From Aquabacterium sp. (GTDB lineage Bacteria > Pseudomonadota > Gammaproteobacteria > Burkholderiales > Burkholderiaceae_C): DNA of 9,690 nt. The DNA lies in contig JAURXG010000665.1 in NCBI GenBank assembly GCA_030654555.1, positions 1 through 9,690 of the forward strand. The letters run 5' to 3'. Under the pieces are notes generated by a model. It worked only from the letters and a program-made list of their open reading frames with translations. It had not been told where the DNA came from and did not search any database. Of the stretch, positions 1 to 6,614 are shown one piece after another (positions within the stretch are counted from its first letter, which is position 1; each line of letters begins with the position of its first letter). Both the position numbers and the translations under genes were made by a program.

Positions 1-436
1 GGCCACCCAGCGGCGGTGGGCCGGCCAGCACGGCGCCCGCGCCCAGCGCGCTGGCCGGTGCCGGGCGTGGCGCCGGGCGCACCAGCGCCTGCTCGACCGC
101 GCGCAGCAACTTCTGCAGCGTGATCGGCTTCTCGAGGAAGGCGGTGGCGCCGTACTTGGTGGCCTCGACCGCGGTGTCGATGGTGCCGTGGCCGCTCATC
201 ATGATCACCGGCATGCTCAACATGCCCGCGGCGCCCCACTCCTTGAGCAGCGAGATGCCGTCCACGTCGGGCATCCAGATGTCGAGCAGCACGAGGTCGG
301 GCCGCAGGCGCTCACGCGCGCCACGCGCCTCGGCGGCGTTCTCGGCCAGTTCCACCGTGTGGCCCTCGTCGGACAGGATCTCCGACAGCAGGCCGCGGAT
401 GCCCAGTTCGTCGTCAACTACAAGAATCGTTGCCAT
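1..436 (-). CDS. ntrX: NtrX-type response regulator, receiver domain (partial, C-terminus outside window)
   Basis: Phosphorylation-controlled cytoplasmic regulator, the likely partner of the adjacent NtrY-type kinase. The first 145 residues are visible. Residues 3-118 are a complete CheY-like receiver: acidic pair Asp8-Asp9, phospho-acceptor Asp52 in LLDIWMPD, Ser81 in MMSGHG, and Lys103 in LEKPI, all as expected for an active domain. After it comes a Pro/Ala-rich linker running to the window edge, so the output domain is unseen. Classical NtrX carries an AAA+ sigma-54 domain and a Fis-type helix-turn-helix. From memory, some Burkholderiales homologues lack AAA+, and this cannot be decided here. 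The ATG lies 6 bases after the kinase stop codon with only a weak GAG upstream, so translation is probably coupled. The assignment to the NtrX group rests on receiver sequence plus gene order. The gene symbol is less sure than the family. Confidence 0.88.
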   Translation of the reverse strand, partial: MATILVVDDELGIRGLLSEILSDEGHTVELAENAAEARGARERLRPDLVLLDIWMPDVDGISLLKEWGAAGMLSMPVIMMSGHGTIDTAVEATKYGATAFLEKPITLQKLLRAVEQALVRPAPRPAPASALGAGAVLAGPPPLGG

Positions 437-442
437 GCGTGC

Positions 443-2815
443 TCACTGCCCCGTGGCGGCGCCAGGGGCCGTTGCGGGGGCGGGGTTCGGGGTGCTGGCG
501 GGAGCCGGCATGTCGGGGGCGTTGGAGGCGGATGCCGGGGCGAAGCGCGAAAATGATAACGAAACCTGGGCGCCAATCACATCGCCGTCGGCCAGCCCAC
601 CGGCCGTGGCGTCGGCCGCCACCGGGGCGCGGCGGTTGACGATGCGCACCCGGGCGCCGTGTTCGTCGGCGATCTTCTTGACGACCGCCAGGCCCAGGCC
701 AGTGCCCTTGACCTTGGTGGTGATGTAGGGCTCGAAGGCGCGCTTGAGCACCTTGTCGCCAAAGCCGCCACCATTGTCGCTGACCTTGAGCCGCACCGCG
801 CGCAGCTCGCCGTCGTCGTTGCGCGCGGCCTCGGTGATCACCTGCACCAGCCCGTCGGCGCGCTGCTCGACCGCGTCCAGCGCGTTCTGCACCAGGTTGT
901 GGATCACCTGGCGCAGCTGGGTCGCGTCGCCCAGGATGGCCGGCAGCGCGTCGGCCAGCTGCGCCTGCAGCCGGCCCTGCTCCTGCGGGGCGGCGTACAG
1001 GCCCAGCACCTCCAGCACCAGGGCGTTGAGGTCGAGCGGGGTCAGCCGTGCCGCGGGCAGGCGGGCGTAGTCTCGGAACTCGTCGACGAGCTGCTTCATC
1101 GCCTGCACCTGGGCCACGATGGTGGCCACCGAGCGGCTGAGCATCGCGCGGTCGGGCTCGGCCGCCAGCTTGGCCGCCAGCTTGTGCTCCAGCCGTTCGG
1201 CCGACAGCTGGATCGGCGTCAGCGGGTTCTTGATCTCGTGCGCCAGGCGGCGCGCCACCTCGGCCCAGGCCACGCTGCGCTGGCCCGACACCACCTCGGT
1301 GATGTCGTCGAACACCAGCAGCCGCGCCTCGCCCGGCAGCGTGGCGCCGCGCAGCAGCAGGTTGAGGCTCTCGCCGTTGCCCAGCTGCAGCTCGAAGGCG
1401 TCCTGCCAATGGTCGCGCTCGCCGTCCTCGGGGCTGGTGCGGTGCAGCTCGCTGCGCTGCCACACGGCGGCCGAGAACTCGGCCAGCCCGGGCACCTCGT
1501 CGAGCTTGCGACCGCGGTAGGCCGACAGCGGCTGGCGCAGGATGCGCGTGGCGCCGGGGTTGACGGTGTCGACGCGGCCCTGCTTGTCGAACACGATCAC
1601 GCCGGCCGACAGGCTGTCGAGGATGGTCTGCAGCCGGGTGCGCGCGCCTTCGAGCTGCGACACGCCGCGCTGCACCTGCTCGCGGGCGTCGGCCAGCTGC
1701 TCGGTCATCTGCGCGAACGAGCGCGTCAGGCCGCCCAGCTCGTCGCGCGAGGCGAACACCGGCTTGGCGGTGAGGTCGCCTTCGGCCACCTGGCGCACGC
1801 CGTCGGCCACCAGCAGCAGCGGGCGCACGATCTGGTTGCCCAGCATCACCGCCAGCAGCAGCGCGCCGAACACCGACAGCACCAGCGACAGCGTCAGCGT
1901 GCCGATCACCATGCGCCGCAGGCCGTCGCGCGCCAGCGCGCGCTGCTGGTACTCGCGGTAGGCCGCCTGCACCGCCAGCGCATTGGTCACCAGGTCCTCC
2001 GACAGCGGCTGCACCAGCATCAGAAAGCGCTCTTCGGCGGCGGCGGCCAGGTTGATGTCGGTGTTGGGCACCAGCGCCACCGCGCGCACCCGGGCGCTGG
2101 GGCGGGCGCCGGGCGGCGCCTCGTCGTCCAGGCCTTCGAGCACGGCCGTGCTGCGCTGCAGCCGGGCCTGGCGCAGCAGGAACACGGCCGGCCGCTCGGG
2201 CACCAGCGCCACGTTGCTGCCGCCCGCGCTGGCCAGCACCTGGCCGTTGGCGCCCAGCAGCACCGCGTCGCGCACCTCCAGCTGCGAGCGCACGCGCTCC
2301 AGCGCCAGCGGGCCGATGGCTTGGCGGCCATCGGGCCCGCGCACGTCCTGCTGGCGGCCATCGGACAGCCGTTCGGCCGCGGTGCGGGCCTTGGCCGACA
2401 GATCGGCCACCGCGGCGTCCAGCGTGCTGCGGCCCAGCGCCAGCCCGGCATCCAGCGCCTGGGCCACCTGCACGTCGAACCAGGTGTCGATGCTGCGGGT
2501 GACGAACTGGTACGAGACGCCGTAGATCAACAGCCCCGGCACCACGCCCACCAGCGCAAACACGCCGGCCAGCTTGGCCAGCAGCCGGCTGCCGAACTTG
2601 CCGCGCCGCAGCCGGGTGGCCAGGCGCAGCGCGCCCAGGCCGATGACCCCCAGCAGCAGCACCGCCACCGCCACGTTCACCCAGAACAGCCAGACGAAGT
2701 GCCGCTCGGCCATCCAGCCGGTGGTCGACAGCGACAGCACGAACGCCAGCACCAGCGCAGCACCCACCACCGCCACGACCGAGACCAGCAGGGCCCAGCG
2801 CGTGCTTTTTGTCAT
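443..2815 (-). CDS. ntrY: NtrY-type membrane sensor histidine kinase
   Basis: Inner-membrane histidine kinase of 790 residues, expected to phosphorylate the NtrX-type regulator encoded just downstream. Visible order: hydrophobic segments at about 8-30, 40-64 and 80-105; a periplasmic region at about 106-300; a fourth segment at about 302-326; HAMP at about 327-380; PAS at about 392-500; HisKA with the phospho-acceptor His526 in HEIKNP; and an HATPase domain with N-box Asn640/Asn644, DNGGGF at 680-685 and GTGLGLA at 704-710. All catalytic motifs are intact. The final 35 residues or so are a Pro/Ala/Thr-rich, low-complexity tail. The ATG overlaps the TGA of the DUF4390 gene (ATGA), which indicates translational coupling; no good ribosome site is seen. 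Known NtrY proteins have the same TM-HAMP-PAS-kinase plan and are linked to nitrogen, redox or envelope responses. The signal sensed here cannot be read from sequence. Confidence 0.93.
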   Translation of the reverse strand: MTKSTRWALLVSVVAVVGAALVLAFVLSLSTTGWMAERHFVWLFWVNVAVAVLLLGVIGLGALRLATRLRRGKFGSRLLAKLAGVFALVGVVPGLLIYGVSYQFVTRSIDTWFDVQVAQALDAGLALGRSTLDAAVADLSAKARTAAERLSDGRQQDVRGPDGRQAIGPLALERVRSQLEVRDAVLLGANGQVLASAGGSNVALVPERPAVFLLRQARLQRSTAVLEGLDDEAPPGARPSARVRAVALVPNTDINLAAAAEERFLMLVQPLSEDLVTNALAVQAAYREYQQRALARDGLRRMVIGTLTLSLVLSVFGALLLAVMLGNQIVRPLLLVADGVRQVAEGDLTAKPVFASRDELGGLTRSFAQMTEQLADAREQVQRGVSQLEGARTRLQTILDSLSAGVIVFDKQGRVDTVNPGATRILRQPLSAYRGRKLDEVPGLAEFSAAVWQRSELHRTSPEDGERDHWQDAFELQLGNGESLNLLLRGATLPGEARLLVFDDITEVVSGQRSVAWAEVARRLAHEIKNPLTPIQLSAERLEHKLAAKLAAEPDRAMLSRSVATIVAQVQAMKQLVDEFRDYARLPAARLTPLDLNALVLEVLGLYAAPQEQGRLQAQLADALPAILGDATQLRQVIHNLVQNALDAVEQRADGLVQVITEAARNDDGELRAVRLKVSDNGGGFGDKVLKRAFEPYITTKVKGTGLGLAVVKKIADEHGARVRIVNRRAPVAADATAGGLADGDVIGAQVSLSFSRFAPASASNAPDMPAPASTPNPAPATAPGAATGQ

Positions 2816-3396
2816 TCGACGCGCAGGCTGCGCTCGACGCCGAGCTTCCAGTCGCCGCCCAGGTCGATCTGCATCGGCTGGGGCAACTGGCTGTTGTCGA
2901 GCTTGAAGCTGAAGTCGACGTAGTAGCGCTCGCCGGGCTCGATCTTCTCGAGCTCCAGCAGGCGCCAGCCGCTGACGCGGGTGAGTGGCGCCAGCGCCTC
3001 CGACAGGCTGTCGTAGCCCTGCGACAGCCCGCCCAGGCTGAGCCGCCAGCTGGCCGTCAAGGGCTGGTAGGCCAGGCGCCAGGTGCGGGTGGCGCGGCCC
3101 ATGCGCTCGTCGCGCCAGTACCAGCGGTTGCGGTAGACGGTGGCCTGGGCGTTGAAGTACATCGGCACGCCGCGGTGCAGCGCGTCCTCGATGGCCGGCC
3201 CCAGGCTCATCCGGGTGCTGAAGTCGAGCATCAGCTCGCCGTCGCGCCGCTCGAGCTTGAGCTGCTTGAGTTCAACCGCCTGGGCCCATGCCGGCGTGGC
3301 CAGCACGCTCAGCGCCCACAGCAGCGCCAGCAGGCACCAGCGGCCGGTGCGGTGGGCGATGCGCGGCAGCAGCAGGTGCATCAACTCGCGGCGCAT
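2812..3396 (-). CDS. DUF4390 family exported protein
   Basis: Small exported protein of unknown function, 194 residues from the chosen ATG. It has a basic N-terminus, a hydrophobic core (CLLALLWALSVLATP) and a likely signal peptidase site after PAWA (residue 38), then a beta-rich mature part. A central stretch VPMYFNAQATVYRNRWYW resembles what I recall as the conserved core of DUF4390. It sits between rsmB and the sensor kinase, and its stop codon overlaps the kinase ATG, so it is probably co-transcribed with, and may act with, NtrY in the periplasm; that role is inference. Start choice is uncertain: a GTG at 3405 (4 bases after the rsmB stop codon) and an ATG at 3381 are also in frame, and none has a clear ribosome site. 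The family call rests on remembered motifs and on gene order. Confidence 0.8.
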   Translation of the reverse strand: MRRELMHLLLPRIAHRTGRWCLLALLWALSVLATPAWAQAVELKQLKLERRDGELMLDFSTRMSLGPAIEDALHRGVPMYFNAQATVYRNRWYWRDERMGRATRTWRLAYQPLTASWRLSLGGLSQGYDSLSEALAPLTRVSGWRLLELEKIEPGERYYVDFSFKLDNSQLPQPMQIDLGGDWKLGVERSLRVE

Positions 3397-3409
3397 CGGC
3401 GGCACAGGT

Positions 3410-4783
3410 TCAAGGTTTGTGGATCAGTGCGTAGTAGAAGCCGTCGCCGGTGAGGGCTTCGGCGGGTGAATGCGGATTGTCCGGCACACCCAGCAGGTGG
3501 CCGGGGGATGCCGCTGCCAGCTGGGGTTGCTGGGCCGCGTGGCGTTGCAAAAAAGCGACGATCTGCTGCTGGCCCTCGGCCATAAAGATCGAGCAGGTGG
3601 CGTACAACAGGCGCCCACCCGGTGCCAGCAGCGGCCACAAGGCGTCGAGCAGTTCACGCTGCACCGCCGCCAGCGCGGCCACGTCGTCGGCGCGGCGCAG
3701 CCAGCGCACGTCGGGGTGGCGGCGCACGATGCCCGAGGCGGTGCACGGCGCGTCGAGCAGGATGGCGTCGAAAGGCCGGCCGTCCCACCACGACGCCACC
3801 TGGCGGGCGTCGGCGGCCTGCAGGCGCACCGTGCCGCCGCCGGGCGTGGCCGCCGGCAGCTGCAGGCGCTTGAGCGTGTCCTGCACCCGCGTCAGCCGGC
3901 GTGCATCGCTGTCGAGCGCCAGCAGATCGAGGTCGGCGCGCTCCAGCAGGTGCGCGGTCTTGCCACCCGGCGCGGCGCAGGCGTCGAGCACGCGGGCGCC
4001 CGGCGCCAGCGCCGGCAGGGCGCCGGACTGGCCGCCGCCCAGCAGCAGCGGCGCGGCGCGCTGCGCCGACAGGTCCTGCACCGACACGTCGCCCTCGGCA
4101 AAGCCGGGCAGCTCGTGCACCGCGCAGGGCCGGTCCAGCACCAGCGCCTGGCCGCCCAGCGCCGGGTCGTCCACCCGGGCGGCGCCGCGGCCCAGCGCCG
4201 CCAGCCGCTGCCCGTAATCGGCCGCCGTGCCGCGCCGGGCGTTGACCCGCAGCACCATCGGTGGATGGTGATTGGCCGCGGCCATCAGCGCGTCGGCCTG
4301 GGCCGGCCAATCCTGGCGCAGCCGTTCTATCCACCACAGCGGGTGGTTGTGCGCGGCCACCGGCTGGCGCCGGGCTTCGGCCACCAGCGCGGTGCGCTCG
4401 CGCAGGAAGCGCCGCAGCACCGCATTGACGAACTTGGCTGCGGCCGGCGTGCGCGCACGCGCCGCGGTGACGGCCTGGTCGACCAGCGTGTGCTCGGCAT
4501 AGGGTGGTGGCGATTCACCGGGCCACAGCAGCGCCAGCGCGGTGACCAGCAGCGTGTCCACCGCCGGTGGCGGCGCCTTGGGCGCCATCAGCGCGCGCAC
4601 CGCCTGCGCGCCGCCCAGCACGCGCAGCACGGCAAAGCTCAGCGCCTGCGTGCCGCCGCGCAGCTCGGCCGGGCAGGCGGCCAGCACCTCGGTGAGCGAG
4701 CGCCCGGCCCGCACCGCGGCCACCGCGTCGGCCGTCTGGCCAAGCAGGCGGTGCAGCGGGGGCGAGGCGGCTTGTGTCGGCAT
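3410..4783 (-). CDS. rsmB: 16S rRNA (cytosine-967-C5)-methyltransferase RsmB
   Basis: Makes m5C967 in 16S rRNA using S-adenosylmethionine (SAM). The protein is 457 residues, near the usual 430-450. Residues 1-140 form the NusB-like RNA-binding domain, including KFVNAVLRRFLRE at 117-129. The methyltransferase core follows, with the SAM-binding motif DACAAPGGKT at 267-276, acidic LALDSD near 288-293, DAPC at 344-347 with Cys347, and YATCS at 394-398 with Cys397. The two cysteines are the release and nucleophile residues typical of RNA m5C methyltransferases. The C-terminal GDGFYYA at 446-452 is also characteristic. It is the first gene of the minus-strand operon with DUF4390, ntrY and ntrX, and is divergent from folE with an 82-base gap. 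An AGGGG lies 13 bases before the ATG, rather far for a ribosome site. In many genomes rsmB follows fmt; here that neighbour is absent. Confidence 0.96.
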   Translation of the reverse strand: MPTQAASPPLHRLLGQTADAVAAVRAGRSLTEVLAACPAELRGGTQALSFAVLRVLGGAQAVRALMAPKAPPPAVDTLLVTALALLWPGESPPPYAEHTLVDQAVTAARARTPAAAKFVNAVLRRFLRERTALVAEARRQPVAAHNHPLWWIERLRQDWPAQADALMAAANHHPPMVLRVNARRGTAADYGQRLAALGRGAARVDDPALGGQALVLDRPCAVHELPGFAEGDVSVQDLSAQRAAPLLLGGGQSGALPALAPGARVLDACAAPGGKTAHLLERADLDLLALDSDARRLTRVQDTLKRLQLPAATPGGGTVRLQAADARQVASWWDGRPFDAILLDAPCTASGIVRRHPDVRWLRRADDVAALAAVQRELLDALWPLLAPGGRLLYATCSIFMAEGQQQIVAFLQRHAAQQPQLAAASPGHLLGVPDNPHSPAEALTGDGFYYALIHKP

Positions 4784-4865
4784 TGAATCAGTCTATCCCC
4801 TGCCCTGCGCCGCCCCGGTCTTGCCCGCACAATGCGCTTCTTCAGCCGACCGCCAACACCCGCCC
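4784..4865. promoter_or_regulatory. Divergent intergenic region rsmB / folE
   Basis: This 82-base gap between divergently oriented rsmB and folE must hold the start signals of at least one of them if they are the first genes of their units. On the minus strand a TAGACT (4790-4795) resembles a -10 box but lies only 6 bases from the rsmB ATG. On the plus strand CACAAT (4828-4833) is a weak -10 candidate with no matching -35. No purine-rich ribosome site precedes the folE ATG. The presence of promoters is inferred from orientation, not from a convincing motif. Confidence 0.35.
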
Positions 4866-5594
4866 ATGCAGGATCAGACGCCCCTCTCCCTGAGCGAAGA
4901 CCAACTCGCGCGACTCAGTGCCAGCGAGCGCATCCGCTACCGGCTGGTGGGCGCCAACTGCCGCTACCACGCCAACGACAACATCGCCGAGCACATCCGC
5001 CCCGGCGAGATCGAGGAGCTGAAGGCCGAGGTGCAGCAGCACCTGCAGCAGGTGCTGCAGTCGCTGGTGATCGACACCGACAGCGACCACAACACCCACG
5101 AGACCGCCAAGCGGGTGGCCAAGATGTTCATCGAGGAGGTGTTCCGCGGCCGTTACGTGGCCATGCCGGCGGTCACCGAGTTTCCGAACTTCTCGCGCCT
5201 GAACGAGCTGATGATCGTCGGCCCGATCACCGTGCGCAGCGCCTGCTCGCACCACCTGTGCCCGATCCTGGGCCGCATCTGGATCGGCATCCTGCCCAAC
5301 GAGCACTCCAACCTGATCGGCCTGAGCAAGTACGCGCGGGTGTGCGACTGGGTGATGAGCCGCCCGCAGATCCAGGAAGAAGCGGTGGTGATGCTGGCCG
5401 ACGCGCTGCAGGACCGCGTCAAGCCCGATGGCCTGGCGCTGGTGATGGAGGCCGACCACTTCTGCATGCACTGGCGCGGCGTCAAGGACGACGACACCGC
5501 GATGACCAACAGCGTGATGCGTGGCGCCTTCCTGAAAGACCCGAACCTGCGGCGCGAGTTTCTCTCGCTGCTGTCCAAGAAGAACGCGGCCTGA
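4866..5594 (+). CDS. folE: GTP cyclohydrolase I, divergent form
   Basis: Predicted to convert GTP to 7,8-dihydroneopterin triphosphate, the entry step to folate/pterins and to the queuosine precursor. It has 242 residues, slightly longer than E. coli FolE (about 222). Family marks: ETAKRVAKMF at 79-88; zinc-site residues Cys127 and His130 in SACSHH and Cys200 in ADHFCMHWRG; IGLSK at 151-155; RPQIQEE at 166-172; and Arg204. These match the Cys110/His113/Cys181 zinc set and the substrate pocket of E. coli FolE. Odd points: the usual Cys-Glu-His-His is Cys-Ser-His-His here, the loop before IGLSK is about two residues longer, and the N-terminus is unlike E. coli. The ATG at 4866 was chosen because the family-like sequence begins soon after it; the frame stays open upstream, but over antisense rsmB. 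It is followed 29 bases later by the BLUF gene. It may be a second, specialised FolE. The enzyme family is firm; its in vivo product is less so. Confidence 0.9.
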   Translation: MQDQTPLSLSEDQLARLSASERIRYRLVGANCRYHANDNIAEHIRPGEIEELKAEVQQHLQQVLQSLVIDTDSDHNTHETAKRVAKMFIEEVFRGRYVAMPAVTEFPNFSRLNELMIVGPITVRSACSHHLCPILGRIWIGILPNEHSNLIGLSKYARVCDWVMSRPQIQEEAVVMLADALQDRVKPDGLALVMEADHFCMHWRGVKDDDTAMTNSVMRGAFLKDPNLRREFLSLLSKKNAA

Positions 5595-5623
5595 GCGGCC
5601 GGACCCGAAGCGGAGTGATGAAC

Positions 5624-6058
5624 ATGCTGGTACGACTGATGTACGCGAGCCGCGTGGCGCCCGGGGTGGACCAGGAGGCGCTGCACACCATCCTGCGCCA
5701 GTGCAAGGACAACAACCCGGCGCAGGGCATCACCGGCCTGCTGTGCTACTGCAGCACCAGCGGCATCTTCATGCAGGCGCTCGAGGGCGGGCGCAGCGCG
5801 GTGAACCAGCTCTACAACAAGATCGCCGCCGACAAGCGCCACCTGGACGTGGAGCTGCTCAGCTACGAGGAGATCGGCGAGCGCCACTTCGCCAGCTGGG
5901 CGATGGGCCAGGTGAACATGTCGCGGCTGAATCCGGCGCTGCTGCTGAAGTACTCGGCCACGCCCGCGCTCGACCCGTATTCGGTGTCGGGCAAGGTCTC
6001 GATGGCGATGTTCGACGAGCTGGTGGCCACCGCCTCGGTGATGGGCGAACGCGGCTGA
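5624..6058 (+). CDS. BLUF-domain blue-light (FAD) photoreceptor protein
   Basis: Short soluble protein of 144 residues with one BLUF domain (about 1-97) and a C-terminal tail of about 45 residues with no recognised output domain. BLUF domains bind FAD and switch a hydrogen-bond network on blue light. The key residues are present: Tyr7 in RLMYAS, Asn31 in NNPAQGITG, Gln51 in FMQALEG, and Trp92 and Met94 in SWAMG. Spacing from Tyr to Asn equals that in AppA (24). From Asn to Gln it is two longer, owing to an insert in the CYCSTSG loop. The ATG at 5624 was preferred because CGGAG (5611-5615) lies 8 bases before it; an ATG at 5618 and a GTG at 5615 are in frame but too close to that site. It follows folE by 29 bases and likely shares its transcript. 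It converges on the lemA-like gene with a 10-base gap. Partner and output are unknown. Confidence 0.93.
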   Translation: MLVRLMYASRVAPGVDQEALHTILRQCKDNNPAQGITGLLCYCSTSGIFMQALEGGRSAVNQLYNKIAADKRHLDVELLSYEEIGERHFASWAMGQVNMSRLNPALLLKYSATPALDPYSVSGKVSMAMFDELVATASVMGERG

Positions 6059-6063
6059 GGGCC

Positions 6064-6079
6064 GCCGGTCAGAGCCGGC
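6064..6079. terminator. Possible small hairpin between convergent BLUF and lemA-like genes
   Basis: GCCGG (6064-6068) and CCGGC (6075-6079) can pair around a 6-base loop at the junction of two convergent genes. There is no T-run on either side and the stem is only 5 bp, so a Rho-independent terminator is weakly supported. In sequence this GC-rich such stems arise often by chance. Confidence 0.15.
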
Positions 6080-6614
6080 CGGCCTGCCCGAACCGCAGCA
6101 GCGACGCCAGCAGCCGCGTCGGGAACTGCGACGTGGCCGCGTTGTAGGCGCTGCCCGCCTCGTTGAACAGCTGGCGCGCAAAGGCCAGCCGCGGCGGTGC
6201 TTCGCGCAGGGCCTGCAGCGCGGCGGCCACGGCCTCGTCGCCCAGCAGCGCCGGCTGCTGTTCGACCAGCGCCACCAGGCGCACCAGCACCGCGGCCAGC
6301 ACCGCATCGGCCTTGCCCAGATCGGCCACCGCATCGCGGGCCAGCGGTGCGCGGCGCACCGCTTCGGACGCCGCCTGCACCTGCGCCAACGCGCCGGCCA
6401 CCGCGTCGACGGCGGCCGCTTCGCTGGCCAGCGGCTCGGCGACCTTGGCCAACAGCGCGCCCAGCGCCTGGGCACGGATCTGCAGCGCCGCATCCACCTG
6501 CGTCCACGCGGCCAGCACGGCGGTCTTCAGAGCCGTTACGCGGTTGTGCGCGCCCAGCATCCACAGGCCCAGCACCAGCAGCGCCACCAACCAGCTCAGG
6601 CTGGCGGTGCTCAT
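6069..6614 (-). CDS. LemA-family membrane-anchored protein
   Basis: 181-residue protein with an N-terminal membrane helix at about 7-21 (SWLVALLVLGLWMLG) and an alpha-helical, Ala-rich body, the LemA architecture. Family marks are AHNRVTALK after the helix, AAWTQVDAALQIRAQALGAL at 35-54 (resembling the usual Trp-x-x-Val/Ile-Asp-x-x-Leu-x-x-Arg pattern), and AYNAATSQFPTRLLA near 156-170, which matches the conserved Tyr-Asn plus Phe-Pro motif. LemA proteins are anchored in the inner membrane with an N-out topology in described cases; their molecular role is poorly known. The ATG overlaps the queC stop codon (ATGA), so it is likely co-translated with queC. The body is richer in Ala/Leu than many LemA proteins and lacks an obvious C-terminal membrane segment. 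It ends 10 bases from the convergent BLUF gene. Confidence 0.85.
   Translation of the reverse strand: MSTASLSWLVALLVLGLWMLGAHNRVTALKTAVLAAWTQVDAALQIRAQALGALLAKVAEPLASEAAAVDAVAGALAQVQAASEAVRRAPLARDAVADLGKADAVLAAVLVRLVALVEQQPALLGDEAVAAALQALREAPPRLAFARQLFNEAGSAYNAATSQFPTRLLASLLRFGQAGRL

Noticed and set aside
659..2923. Plus-strand open frame of 754 codons antisense to ntrY
   Set aside because: Composition is dominated by His, Gln, Arg and Ala with no domain, a typical shadow of a GC-rich gene; the opposite strand encodes a complete histidine kinase.
3470..4786. Plus-strand open frame of 438 codons antisense to rsmB
   Set aside because: Low-complexity Arg/Gln/His-rich translation without motifs, while the minus strand has every RsmB motif.
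4542..4865. Upstream extension of the folE frame giving a 350-residue protein
   Set aside because: The extension overlaps antisense rsmB, is Ser/Arg/Ala-rich, and has no family match; the ATG at 4866 opens the FolE-like sequence.
4832..5617. Apparent fusion in which the BLUF frame extends back over folE
   Set aside because: That part is an out-of-frame reading of folE (Arg/Pro/Ala-rich); only the part from 5624 resembles BLUF.
5153..6493. Minus-strand open frame of 446 codons across folE, BLUF and lemA-like genes
   Set aside because: It is antisense to two genes and out of frame with the third; no family resemblance in any part.
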